Of a DNA stretch of 57,446 bases, positions 32,352 to 40,734 are shown piece by piece; the first letter of the stretch is position 1, and every line of letters starts with the position of its first letter. Position numbers and translations under genes: made by a program. Source of the stretch: DATBMA01 sp036555105 (GTDB lineage Bacteria; Actinomycetota; Acidimicrobiia; Spongiisociales; ZC4RG35); NCBI GenBank assembly GCA_036555105.1, contig DATBMA010000109.1, positions 1 through 57,446 on the forward strand, given 5' to 3'. The notes under the pieces were generated by a model. It was not told where the DNA came from. It worked only from the letters and a program-made list of their open reading frames with translations, and made no database searches.

Positions 32352-32917
32352 GGCTGCCCAGCAAGGAGCAGGAGAAGGGGGCAGCCCTCGTCGAGGTCGG
32401 CCTGGTGCTCCCCTTCCTGATCCTGCTCGCAATCGGCCTGTCCGAGATCGGCTTCCTGGTCCTCGACTTCATGGCCGTCAGCAGCTCGGCCCGTGAAGGC
32501 GCCAGGATCGGCGCCTCGGCCGCCGATTACGACAGCGGGACCGAGGATGCCGACGACCTCATCCTGCGCGGTGTGGAGCAGGCCGCTTGCTCGATGCCGT
32601 ATGGCTCTCTGCGGGAGGTCTGGGTCTACGAGGCCAACGCCAGCGGCGGAGTGGCCAACGCCAGCTCAACCCTCAACCGCTATGTGCCCGGCAGCGGCGG
32701 GCTCAACTGCTCGAGCTCGGGCCCGACCGGCCTGGTCTGCAGCAACGGATGCCCGTGGGCTCCTTCGAGCCGCTCCACCCAGTTGGGCTCGCTCCAGAAC
32801 TTGGGCGTGCGCGTCGACTTCCGCCACAACGGGATCACCGGGCTCTTCCCGATGCCGACGGTCGACTGGTCGGAGAGGGCGATCATGCGAATCCAACCGA
32901 ATACCAAGGACTTCTAG
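32348..32917 (+). CDS. TadE-like pseudopilin, module 1, type b
   Basis: 189 aa, GTG start overlapping the upstream stop (GTGA). Prepilin motif EKG then AALVEVGLVLPFLILLAIG, Glu at +5; DFMAVSSSAREGARIGAS follows. The globular part has paired Cys (LNCSSS, LVCSNGC) and ends WSERAIMRIQP, matching the C-terminal pattern of the type b copies at 37323 and 39997. Likely assembles with the adjoining TadG-like protein. Confidence 0.86.
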   Translation: MRLPSKEQEKGAALVEVGLVLPFLILLAIGLSEIGFLVLDFMAVSSSAREGARIGASAADYDSGTEDADDLILRGVEQAACSMPYGSLREVWVYEANASGGVANASSTLNRYVPGSGGLNCSSSGPTGLVCSNGCPWAPSSRSTQLGSLQNLGVRVDFRHNGITGLFPMPTVDWSERAIMRIQPNTKDF

Positions 32918-32919
32918 CC

Positions 32920-34452
32920 GTGGAGAACTTCGAACTCACCGACCTCGAGCCCAAAGAAACGATGGAGCGGGGCGCCGCCCTCCCGCTGGTGGCGATGGCG
33001 ATCATCCTCTTGCTCGGCATGGCGGCCTTCGCCACCGACCTCGCCTGGTTCTACCTCAACGCCTCGAGGATCCAACGAGCAGCGGACGCCTCCGCCCTGG
33101 CCGGAGTCGTGTATGTCCAGGAGACCTGGCCTCAAGTAGAGAACGCCGCCTGGGAGGTATCCACCAGCAACGGCTACACAGATCAGCCCGCCGGGCCCAA
33201 CTATCCCCAGGTGGTACCGGCAGCAGTCACCGGCAAGGCCAACCAGGTGCAGGTGACGATCACCGCCCGAGTGCCGACCTTCTTCCTCAAGGTGTTCGGG
33301 ATCAACTCTCAGCTGATCACCCGCACCGCGGTTGCCGAGTTCGTGCCACCACTGAAGCTCGGAAGCCCCAGCAACAGCTTCGGCAACGACCCGACTTGTT
33401 ACTCGTCCAGCGCTTCGTGCGCAGGCAACTTCTGGGCGAACATCCATGGGATGCACACCGACACCAGGATGGGCGATGCCTACTCGTCGCGATGCAACGA
33501 CGGCGCCGGCAGCGGCAACAGCTCATGCGCCCAGAACCCGCAGTGGCGGGATACCGGCTACCTCTACGGGATCATTCCCAGCGGCTCCAGCTTCAGCGTC
33601 CAGGTGCTCGACCCCCAATTCCGCAACGAGCAGGGCGGAGTGGCCAATGGCGACGCCCAGCGCACGGGTGACCACAACGACTTCTGCTCGCCCGCCGCAT
33701 CTTGCCCGGGGCCGCGCACGACCTTCCGGGTCTATGCCCCCGATGCCACTCCCACCGACCTTTCCGACAACGGCCCGCCCCTCTGCTCGACCACTTATGA
33801 CCCGGTGGCGCAGATCAACCCGGATGACAACCCTCCGTTCAACGCCGCCAACTGGACCGGGATCAACGGCTGGCTGACGGCGTGCACCATCAGCGGTGCA
33901 TCGTCCGGCTCGATCTACGTGCTGCAAGTGGTCATGGACGGCAGCGGAACCGGTGATGACGGCCTCAACCGCTACTCGCTGCGCATCAGCCCCAGCAGCG
34001 CCGAGCTCTTCGGATTGGGTGACTTCTCCCTGTTCAACAACGCCACCGGCACCAACACCCAGTTCTATCTGGCCGAGGTCCCGAGCTTCTATCAGGGCAA
34101 GACATTCGTTGCCGAGCTCTACGACCCGGGCGATGTCGGCACTGCAGGCAACATCCAACTGCTGCAGCCCGATGGGACCGTCTTCCCCTCCTGCCGCCAG
34201 TACGTCCGGGACGACAACACGGTTGGGTGGAACCTGCGCGGCACCGTCACTCCATGCAGCTTCCAGGCCTTCAACAATGGCGGGAGCAACGACTACAACG
34301 GCAAGTGGGTGAAGCTCGAAGCCGACCTGCCGACCAGCTATTCATGCTCGACCTGCTGGTGGAAGATCAACTACGTCTTCCCGGGTGATGTCAATGACAC
34401 CACCACCTGGCGCGCGTACATGATCGGCAACCCGATCCACCTGGTCCCCTGA
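32920..34452 (+). CDS. TadG-like large pseudopilin, module 1
   Basis: 510 aa, GTG start 2 bp after the previous stop. The N-terminus MERG then AALPLVAMAIILLLGMAAF has no +5 Glu, as usual in TadG; AADASALAGVVY follows the helix. Past residue 130 it carries a long secreted region: LGSPSNSFG, then two beta modules, with FGLGDFSLFNNATGTNTQFY-like and a paired-Cys CSTCWWKINYVF near the end, closing with MIGNPIHLVP. It lacks the von Willebrand A site found in many TadG proteins. The two other large copies at 35860 and 38540 share the whole layout. Confidence 0.84.
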   Translation: MENFELTDLEPKETMERGAALPLVAMAIILLLGMAAFATDLAWFYLNASRIQRAADASALAGVVYVQETWPQVENAAWEVSTSNGYTDQPAGPNYPQVVPAAVTGKANQVQVTITARVPTFFLKVFGINSQLITRTAVAEFVPPLKLGSPSNSFGNDPTCYSSSASCAGNFWANIHGMHTDTRMGDAYSSRCNDGAGSGNSSCAQNPQWRDTGYLYGIIPSGSSFSVQVLDPQFRNEQGGVANGDAQRTGDHNDFCSPAASCPGPRTTFRVYAPDATPTDLSDNGPPLCSTTYDPVAQINPDDNPPFNAANWTGINGWLTACTISGASSGSIYVLQVVMDGSGTGDDGLNRYSLRISPSSAELFGLGDFSLFNNATGTNTQFYLAEVPSFYQGKTFVAELYDPGDVGTAGNIQLLQPDGTVFPSCRQYVRDDNTVGWNLRGTVTPCSFQAFNNGGSNDYNGKWVKLEADLPTSYSCSTCWWKINYVFPGDVNDTTTWRAYMIGNPIHLVP

Positions 34453-34566
34453 GACTGTCACACGGTCGCACGGTCACACGTTCGCACAGTCGCACAGTCG
34501 CACGGTCACTGTGAGACCTCGAGACCGTCGAGACCGTCGAGACCGTGGGACGTGAGACCTGAGACC
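34452..34566. repeat. Family A iteron repeat after the first TadG-like gene
   Basis: Begins at the stop codon of the TadG-like gene. The left half is made of CACGGTCGC-like 8-mers (CACACGGTCGCACGGTCAC and variants), the right half of GAGACCGTC 9-mers and GTGAGACC, so the two halves are roughly inverted. It separates module 1 from the broken TadE copy and is the longest family A element in the window. Confidence 0.82.
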
Positions 34567-34635
34567 TTCGCGAGGGGCTAGTCAGGCGGCGTAGCTTGCC
34601 GTTGTGCCTGGGATGACCACCCAGAGTGGTGGAAC

Positions 34636-35187
34636 CTGCGGCCCATCAGGGCGACTCCAAATCCGCAGCGCGGCCTCCACTCGGGCGCGTCCCCGGTTCA
34701 GCTTGCCCTGCTGCTTCCCTTCTTCATCCTCATCGGGCTCGGATTCGTCGAAGGAGGCCTGGTGATTCGGGACTATCTGGCCGTCAGCGCCGCCACCCGG
34801 GCAGGGGCAGGAGCGGCCGCGGCGGCAGGGCGCTCGATCTCGGCGGACTGCGCCGCGGTGGCGGCGGTGGTCTCATCGCTCGGCTCCGCCGGCGTCGAAT
34901 CCCTCGATCGCATCGAGGTTTTCAGGGGAAACAAGAGCGGAGCCCAGGTCTCGACCGCCACCAACGTCTATCACTATCGGTTCGGTGATCCGGTGGTCTG
35001 CTCGAGCTGGGAATCGATCGTGGCTTGGTCGCCCAGCGTGCGCCACGCCGTCGCGGGAGACGGCCCACTCGACCAGGTCGGGGTGAGAGTCGTGCTGGAT
35101 CACGGATTCGCGTCGGGGGTGCCGCCATTCGCCGGTGTGGTGACGATCGACGAGGCAGCGACCACCGGGCTGATTCCCGAGGACTAG
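34636..35187 (+). pseudogene. TadE-like copy without a usable start, probably decayed
   Basis: The frame from 34636 reads HSGASPVQLALLLPFFILIG, VIRDYLAVSAATRAGAGAAA and ends GVVTIDEAATTGLIPED, clearly a type a TadE. The frame has no ATG, GTG or TTG before the helix; only a CTG at 34636 or a GTG at 34762, past the helix. The +5 Glu of the motif is Gln. A neighbouring frame has an ATG at 34613, so one frameshift could explain it. The region just upstream (GACCACCCAGAGTGGTGG) resembles the promoter of the next TadE. A CTG start cannot be excluded. Confidence 0.6.
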
Positions 35188-35206
35188 CCACCCGACAATC
35201 CTCCAG

Positions 35207-35235
35207 TTGACCACTCTCAGTGGTGGTCTTATCCT
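35207..35235 (+). promoter_or_regulatory. Sigma-70-type promoter with overlapping inverted repeat before module 2
   Basis: TTGACC at 35207-35212, a spacer of exactly 17 bp, then TATCCT at 35230-35235, about 65 bp before the TadE start at 35300. The spacer contains the inverted repeat GACCAC...GTGGTC, so a repressor could sit on the promoter. A similar GACCAC/GTGGTGG element lies at 34614-34632 before the broken TadE copy. Confidence 0.6.
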
Positions 35236-35299
35236 ATCGACACGCCAGGGGAGATGGGCGCTCCGACGCTGGCTTGGAGTTACCAAGCGGAGAGTCAGG

Positions 35300-35863
35300 A
35301 TGCCCGGTCCATCCAAGGGGGATATTCGGCGATCTCATCGGCACCGTCAGCGCGGCGCCTCCATCGTGGAGATGGCGCTGGTCCTCCCGGTCTTGATGCT
35401 CACCCTCATCGGCATCATGGAGACCGGCATCGCCTTTCAGGACTATCTGACCGTCTCGTACGTCGCCCGAGAGGGGGCACGCATAGGAGCCTTTCTGGGA
35501 GACGACATCGGAGCCGACTGCGCCGTCGTCCAGTCGGTGGCGCTTGGGCTCACCGGCCGACAGCTCAGCCGCCTCAACCGCCTGGAGGTGTTCCGGGCCG
35601 ATGCCAGCGGCAATCAGGTGACGGGCGACACCAACACTTACACATACAACACAGGTGATCCCCAGGACTGCGACAACTGGACGAGCGTTGTCACCTGGCC
35701 GGAAACTGACCGGCAGGTCGTGGTCGGCACGGATCCGCTCGACATCCTCGGAGTGAGGGTGGTCCTCCGTCACGACTGGGTCACGGGGTTCCCGCCCTTC
35801 AGTGGGTCTTTCACGATCAACGAAGAGACCATCACCCGGATGGAGCCGGAGGCCTACGAATGA
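35300..35863 (+). CDS. TadE-like pseudopilin, module 2, type a
   Basis: 187 aa. Prepilin motif QRG then ASIVEMALVLPVLMLTLIG with Glu at +5; DYLTVSYVAREGARIGAF follows. The rest includes DIGADCAVVQSVALGLTGRQ and ends with the signature TINEETITRMEPEAYE, nearly the same as the copy at 37971. A GGAGAG ribosome site precedes the ATG at 35300; the frame is open upstream but that part covers the promoter. Its stop overlaps the TadG start. Confidence 0.88.
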   Translation: MPGPSKGDIRRSHRHRQRGASIVEMALVLPVLMLTLIGIMETGIAFQDYLTVSYVAREGARIGAFLGDDIGADCAVVQSVALGLTGRQLSRLNRLEVFRADASGNQVTGDTNTYTYNTGDPQDCDNWTSVVTWPETDRQVVVGTDPLDILGVRVVLRHDWVTGFPPFSGSFTINEETITRMEPEAYE

Positions 35864-37326
35864 GACTCGAGCGAGAAGGGACCTGGGGGATCGGCGAACG
35901 AGAGCGGCGCCCTGAAGGTGGGAACCGGAAGGATCGGGGCGCCGTTCTCCTCTGGGTGGCGGGGATGCTCACGGTCCTCATGGGGATGGCGGCGTTCGCC
36001 ACCGACCTCGGATGGCTGCTGCTCAGCACCAGCCGGCTGCAGAAGGCGGCCGACGCCGCCGCCCTGGCCGGCGTGGTCAACCTCCCCGGCTTCATGACCC
36101 AGGCCCAGTCCGACGCCTCCGGCGCCGCCTCCGCCAACGGGTTCCCGATCGGCGGCAGCACCTCCATCGGTCTGACCCAACTCGACGACAACCGCCTCCA
36201 GGTCGACCTCTCCACCCGGGTGCAGACCTTCTTCCTACGAGCGTTGGGGATCAACGGTTTCGACATCACCCGCCGCTCCACAGCCGAGTACATCAAGCCG
36301 GTCCCGCTCGGCAGCCCCAACAACTGCTTCGGCAAGCCGGTGGGGGTTTCGGGCTGTCCCGACCCCAACCTGTGGGGGGCGATCTCCGGCCCGTTCACCT
36401 CCAAGACCAACGGGGACGCTTACGCCACCAGGTGTGTCACCGCCACCAGCTCGTCGTGCTCACCCACCAACTCTCAGTACCGGCCGGCCGGCTACTACTA
36501 CGCGGTCGAGGTTTTCCCTGGCACCACCGGGCTCTCTGTCCAGATCTATGACGCCGGTTTCTATGAACGGGGAGACTTCAACGTCGAGACAGGCGACCGT
36601 GAGCAGGACCGGAACGGCGGAACCGACACCTTGTACCAGTTCTACAACGTCGACGTGACTCCGCTCGACCCGACCGACAACCCGCCGGTTGCCGGCTGCG
36701 GCTGGACCATCGGCAGCAACTCCGGGGCCTCCACATACAAGAACCAGTGGCGGACTCTCTGCAGCCTGGGGGGCTCGTTGACACCGGGGGTGTACGTGCT
36801 CAGGGTCTGGACCAGCGGCAACATCGGCGGCACCAACCAGTACTCGGTAAGGGCCACGACCAGCTCCGGGCCGGCCCCCCGCCTGTATGGGATCAACGAC
36901 ATCTCGATCTTCACGAACCAGCCATCTTCGACGGCAGACCTCTACCTGGCGGAGGTGGCGCAGGTCCACGCCGGCAAGAAGCTCGAGCTGAAGTTCTACG
37001 ACCCAGGGGAGGACGACCAGCCGGCCTGGATGACCGTCAAACGACCTGACGGCACCACCCCCAACTGCGACTGGACCGCTACCAATGAGAGCGGGAGCGT
37101 TACCGCCTCCGGATCAGGTTCATGCTCGATCCAGACCTCCAACTCCTCTGGCCCGCTCTTCAACGGCCAATGGATTACAGCGGTGGTCGACATCCCCGAC
37201 ACCTACACCTGCTCCACCAACTGCTGGTGGAAGATGCAGATCCAGCTGAGCCAGCCCCATGACCGCACGGTCTGGGAGGTGCGGGTCATCGGCAATCCCG
37301 TGCGCCTCACCGAGAACGAGCCATGA
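35860..37326 (+). CDS. TadG-like large pseudopilin, module 2
   Basis: 488 aa. Basic N-terminus, DRG then AVLLWVAGMLTVLMGMAAF (membrane helix, Trp instead of Glu at +5), QKAADAAALAGVVNLPGF. The secreted part contains LGSPNNCFGKPVGVSGCPDP, AGYYYAVEVFPGTTGLSVQI, DPTDNPP, LTPGVYVLRVWTSGNIGGTN (a PPC-like beta-module), IFTNQPSSTADLYLAEV, and CSTNCWWKMQIQL before the ending VIGNPVRL. The two beta modules and fixed Cys pairs suggest a stable exported adhesin-like domain. Overlaps both neighbours by 4 bp. Confidence 0.87.
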   Translation: MRLEREGTWGIGERERRPEGGNRKDRGAVLLWVAGMLTVLMGMAAFATDLGWLLLSTSRLQKAADAAALAGVVNLPGFMTQAQSDASGAASANGFPIGGSTSIGLTQLDDNRLQVDLSTRVQTFFLRALGINGFDITRRSTAEYIKPVPLGSPNNCFGKPVGVSGCPDPNLWGAISGPFTSKTNGDAYATRCVTATSSSCSPTNSQYRPAGYYYAVEVFPGTTGLSVQIYDAGFYERGDFNVETGDREQDRNGGTDTLYQFYNVDVTPLDPTDNPPVAGCGWTIGSNSGASTYKNQWRTLCSLGGSLTPGVYVLRVWTSGNIGGTNQYSVRATTSSGPAPRLYGINDISIFTNQPSSTADLYLAEVAQVHAGKKLELKFYDPGEDDQPAWMTVKRPDGTTPNCDWTATNESGSVTASGSGSCSIQTSNSSGPLFNGQWITAVVDIPDTYTCSTNCWWKMQIQLSQPHDRTVWEVRVIGNPVRLTENEP

Positions 37327-37865
37327 CGGAAACTCATCAACACGAGCGGGGGGCGGCCCTGGTCGAGTTCGCCATGGTCTTCGCCTTCCTGCTGATGATG
37401 GCCATCGGGGCATTCGAGTGGGGCATGGGCTTTCGCGACTCGGTCAGCGTCAACTCCGCAGCCAGGGAAGGGGCCAGAGTCGGCTCTTCCGCCGGTGACA
37501 ACGCCCAGGCCGACTGCCGGATCCTGGAGGCGGCCGCCGGGGCACTTCAGGCGATCTCGGGCAACCAGGTGGCGCAGCTTTGGATCTACCGCACCGATAC
37601 GGCCGGGACGGTCAGCACCGCCCGCAACGTCTACCGGCCCGCCCTCCCCACCGACAACCCGGCATCGCTGCGCTGTGGCACCTGGTTCCCCATCAGCCAG
37701 AACTGGGCGGAGACCTCGAGGGACAATGACGGGGCAACCCGGGATTGGCTCGGCGTGCAGATCCTCTATGACCACCGCTGGCACACCGGCTTCATGTGGT
37801 GGAACGGGACCGTCCAGTGGGCCGAAAGGGCGGTCATGCACCTGGAACCATCCGTCGGCGCCTAA
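37323..37865 (+). CDS. TadE-like pseudopilin, module 2, type b
   Basis: 180 aa. Prepilin motif ERG then AALVEFAMVFAFLLMMAIG, Glu at +5; FEWGMGFRDSVSVNSAAREG marks the type b copies. It has two Cys (ADCRIL, LRCGTWF) and ends WAERAVMHLEPSVGA. The ATG overlaps the TadG stop as ATGA. The copy at 39997 lies 2674 bp downstream and shares most of the sequence. Confidence 0.88.
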   Translation: MTETHQHERGAALVEFAMVFAFLLMMAIGAFEWGMGFRDSVSVNSAAREGARVGSSAGDNAQADCRILEAAAGALQAISGNQVAQLWIYRTDTAGTVSTARNVYRPALPTDNPASLRCGTWFPISQNWAETSRDNDGATRDWLGVQILYDHRWHTGFMWWNGTVQWAERAVMHLEPSVGA

Positions 37866-37970
37866 CAAAAATCCCCCTGGCGGCCTATCGCCCTGGCCGC
37901 TAGAACTTGTCCACAATTAACCTCGGGCGAGTCGGCATGGGAGTCGGCTGATTACTGACGGGAGCGGGCG

Positions 37971-38540
37971 ATGGGCTTTGGGGCCCTAAGGGGGGCGAAG
38001 AGACGGGGGGCTGACACTTCCAGGGAAGCGTCCAAGGGCGCAGCCATGGTCGAAATGGCGCTGGTCGCCCCGATCCTCATCCTCATCCTGGTCGGGATCT
38101 TCGAGATCGGCATCGCCTTCTACGACTACCTGACCGTCTCCTACGTCACCAGGGACGGCGCCAGAGTCGGCTCGTTCATGGGAGACGACGCCCAGGCCGA
38201 CTGCGAGATCATCAAGACCGTCGCCGCCGGCCTCACCGGAGCGCAGTTCCAGCGGATGAACGAGCTCCAGGTGTTCAAGGCCGACTCTCAGGGTCGGCAA
38301 GGGGCCACCAACACCTACCGGTTCACCGGCACCAACCCTCAGAATTGCGGCCACTGGTCGTCGACCATCGGTTGGAGCCCGACCAGCCGCCAGACGCTGG
38401 TGGGAACCAGGCCGCTCGACATCCTGGGTGTTCGCATCCTGATGCGGCATGACTGGATCACGGGCTTCCCGCCTTTCCGGGGCTTTTTCACGATCAATGA
38501 GGACAGCATCACCCGACTCGAGCCGGAGGCGTACGAGTGA
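37971..38540 (+). CDS. TadE-like pseudopilin, module 3, type a
   Basis: 189 aa. Prepilin motif SKG then AAMVEMALVAPILILILVG with Glu at +5; DYLTVSYVTRDGARVGSF follows. It ends TINEDSITRLEPEAYE, as in module 2. The 105-bp gap upstream has an AT-rich patch (TTGTCCACAATTAACC) that may hold a promoter, but no clear -10 box. Its stop abuts the TadG start. Confidence 0.88.
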   Translation: MGFGALRGAKRRGADTSREASKGAAMVEMALVAPILILILVGIFEIGIAFYDYLTVSYVTRDGARVGSFMGDDAQADCEIIKTVAAGLTGAQFQRMNELQVFKADSQGRQGATNTYRFTGTNPQNCGHWSSTIGWSPTSRQTLVGTRPLDILGVRILMRHDWITGFPPFRGFFTINEDSITRLEPEAYE

Positions 38541-40000
38541 TGAAGCACCTTCGCGACATGATCCGGGCCAAGGAGAAGGGGGCGGTCCTCATCTGGGTGG
38601 CTGGAGCCCTGGTGGCGCTGCTCGGGGCAGCCGCCCTCGGAACCGACCTGGGCTGGCTCCTCCTCAGCACCAACCGTGTGCAGAAGGCAACAGACGCCGC
38701 CGCCCTGGCCGGTGTGATCAGCCTCCCCGGCTTCACCGGCATCGCCCAGACCGACGCCACCGGCGCCTCGTCGGCCAACGGCTTCCCGGTCTCGGCGGTG
38801 CAGTGGGACACTCCCCCGTCGTGTGGCGGCACCAACACCTGCATGATGTTGAAAGCCCTGGACGACAACAGCCTCCAAGTCGATCTCACCGTCAGCGTGA
38901 GGACCTTCTTCCTGCGCGTCTTCGGGATCAACCAGATGCGGGTGACCAGGCGGTCCACCGCCGAATGGGTGAAGCCGGTCCCGATGGGGAGCCCCAACAA
39001 CTGCTTCGGTGAGCCGGTCGGCACCTCCGGCTGCCCCGATCCCAACTTCTGGGGAGCGATCTCCGGCCCGGGCACCACCAAGCTCAACGGCGATGCCTTC
39101 GCCACCCAGTGCGTCACCATCAGCCCCTGCGTCTCCAACTCCGAGTACCAGCGTGGGCCGGGTGGCTATGACGGCTACTACTACGCGGTCGAGGTCTTCC
39201 CGGGAACCACCGGGCTGACGGTCGATGTCTACGACGCCGGCTTCTATGAACGCGGTGACTTCGACACCCAGACCGGCGACCACCAGCAGGACACCAACGG
39301 CGGGACCAACACCCGGTACGAGTTCCGCAACGTCGACAACACGCCGCTGGACCCCACCAACAACCCGGTCAACACCTCGCAATGCGCGACCTGGAACATC
39401 CCTACCAATTCGTCGAACACGAGCTGGAGGAACAGCTGGCAGCGGCTCTGCTCGTTCTCAGGCAGCCTGACCCCGGGCCTCTACTTCCTGCACGTGCAGA
39501 GCTCGGGCAACCTGGGAGGGACCAACCAGTACTCGGTCAGGGCCGACTCTGGCTCTGGGCCCAAGCCCAGGGTCTACGGGGTGAACGACATGTCGATCTT
39601 CACCAACCAGCCCAGCCGGACTGCCCTCGTCAACATCGCCGAGGTGGACCAGGACTACGAGGGCCAGTTCCTCGAGCTGAGGTTTTTCGACCCGGGTGAG
39701 GACGACGAGGAGGCCTGGATGACGGTGCTCCGGCCCGACGGCAGCGTCGCCAACTGCACCTGGAGCGCCACCAACGGCAACGGCGGCACCGGCCCTTGCT
39801 CGATCCGGACCTCCAGCAGCAGCGGCGCCCTCTACAACGGCCACTGGATCACGGCCACGATCGACATCGGCGACCCTTACACATGCAGCACAAACTGCTG
39901 GTTCAAGATGCAGATCCAGCTGAGCGAGCCCCATGACCGCACGGTCTGGACCGCCCGCGTCATCGGCAATCCCGTCCGCCTGACCACCAACGCGCCATGA
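38540..40000 (+). CDS. TadG-like large pseudopilin, module 3
   Basis: 486 aa, ATG within a GTGATG junction (a GTG one codon upstream is possible). EKG then AVLIWVAGALVALLGAAAL, QKATDAAALAGVISLPGF, then the same secreted layout as module 2: MGSPNNCFGEPVGTSGCPDP, GYYYAVEVFPGTTGLTVDVY, LTPGLYFLHVQSSGNLGGTN, IFTNQPSRTALVNIAEV, CSTNCWFKMQIQL and VIGNPVRL. Differences from module 2 cluster in the middle of the secreted region, which suggests divergence there after duplication. Confidence 0.87.
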   Translation: MKHLRDMIRAKEKGAVLIWVAGALVALLGAAALGTDLGWLLLSTNRVQKATDAAALAGVISLPGFTGIAQTDATGASSANGFPVSAVQWDTPPSCGGTNTCMMLKALDDNSLQVDLTVSVRTFFLRVFGINQMRVTRRSTAEWVKPVPMGSPNNCFGEPVGTSGCPDPNFWGAISGPGTTKLNGDAFATQCVTISPCVSNSEYQRGPGGYDGYYYAVEVFPGTTGLTVDVYDAGFYERGDFDTQTGDHQQDTNGGTNTRYEFRNVDNTPLDPTNNPVNTSQCATWNIPTNSSNTSWRNSWQRLCSFSGSLTPGLYFLHVQSSGNLGGTNQYSVRADSGSGPKPRVYGVNDMSIFTNQPSRTALVNIAEVDQDYEGQFLELRFFDPGEDDEEAWMTVLRPDGSVANCTWSATNGNGGTGPCSIRTSSSSGALYNGHWITATIDIGDPYTCSTNCWFKMQIQLSEPHDRTVWTARVIGNPVRLTTNAP

Positions 40001-40536
40001 GGCGGTTCGGAGACTCCGATCGCGGCGCGGCCTTGGTGGAGATGGCAGCGGTATTCGGGCTGCTGATGCTGATCGCCATCGGCGGCTTCGAGTGGGGCAT
40101 GGCCTTTCGCGACTCGATCAGTGTTTCCACCTCCGCCAGGGAGGCAGCCCGCGTCGCCTCCTCAGCCGGCCGGGACACCAACGCCGACTGCTTCATCATC
40201 GAGGCGGCCGCCGGCGCCCTCCAGGCGATCAGCGGCAACAAAGTGGTCGAGCTCTGGATCTACGAGAGCGACACCAGCGGCACGGTCGGGAGGTCGAGCC
40301 GGTACCGGCCCGGCCAGCCGAGCGACGTGAGCCTGGTCTGCAACGGCGCCTGGTTCCGGATCTCAAACAACTACCCGCCGTCCTCGAGGGACAACGACGG
40401 GTCCACCCGGGCATGGATCGGGGTGCAGATCACCTACGACCACGCCTGGAAGACAGGCTTCGCCTTCTGGAGGGGAACCTCCCGCTGGAGCGAGCGAGCT
40501 GTCATGCACCTCGAGCCCGCCGTACCGAACTTCTAG
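39997..40536 (+). CDS. TadE-like pseudopilin, module 3, type b
   Basis: 179 aa. Prepilin motif DRG then AALVEMAAVFGLLMLIAIG, Glu at +5; FEWGMAFRDSISVSTSAREA follows. It has Cys in ADCFII and LVCNGAWF and ends WSERAVMHLEPAVPNF. The ATG overlaps the TadG stop. It is the last gene of the pseudopilin block; a family B repeat begins 8 bp after its stop. Confidence 0.88.
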   Translation: MRRFGDSDRGAALVEMAAVFGLLMLIAIGGFEWGMAFRDSISVSTSAREAARVASSAGRDTNADCFIIEAAAGALQAISGNKVVELWIYESDTSGTVGRSSRYRPGQPSDVSLVCNGAWFRISNNYPPSSRDNDGSTRAWIGVQITYDHAWKTGFAFWRGTSRWSERAVMHLEPAVPNF

Positions 40537-40543
40537 GAAGACC

Positions 40544-40731
40544 AGTACTTAGTACTTAGTACAGAGTACAAAGGCTGGAACCTCGGTCGGTCAGGCAAGG
40601 GTGATCGACGGCCTCTTGCCCAGTCGTGAAACCTACGGGGCGCGGCGATGGCACGCAGCCATTGATCCTGACACCGATGACCGACATTCCAGTCTGAGTA
40701 CTTGGTACTTGGTACTTGGTACTTTGTACTT
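40544..40731. repeat. Family B palindromic element with GTAC heptamer ends
   Basis: The left end has AGTACTT heptamers, the right end four to five GTACTTG/GTACTTT heptamers. Just inside are inverted copies: AGTACAAAGGCTGGAA at 40565-40580 and its imperfect complement TTCCAGTCTGAGTACT at 40687-40702. The centre contains a GGCAAG/CTTGCC hairpin and GGCGATGGC. A shorter relative lies between sucC and sucD. The right end stops 4 bp before the dapA-like ATG and leaves no Shine-Dalgarno site. Confidence 0.82.
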
Positions 40732-40734
40732 CCC

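Larger units (their letters stand above)
35300..40536 (+). repeat. Tandem duplication of a TadE-TadG-TadE module
   Basis: Two three-gene modules (35300-37865 and 37971-40536) have the same gene order, the same stop/start overlaps and nearly equal spacing: both ends are offset by 2671 bp, inner boundaries by 2674-2680 bp. Protein signatures such as EPEAYE, CSTNCWWK/CSTNCWFK and MHLEP are kept between copies. This is an old, still intact tandem duplication. Confidence 0.85.

Noticed and set aside
37866..37970. Promoter before module 3
   Set aside because: An AT-rich TTGTCC patch exists, but no -10 box at suitable distance can be defended.
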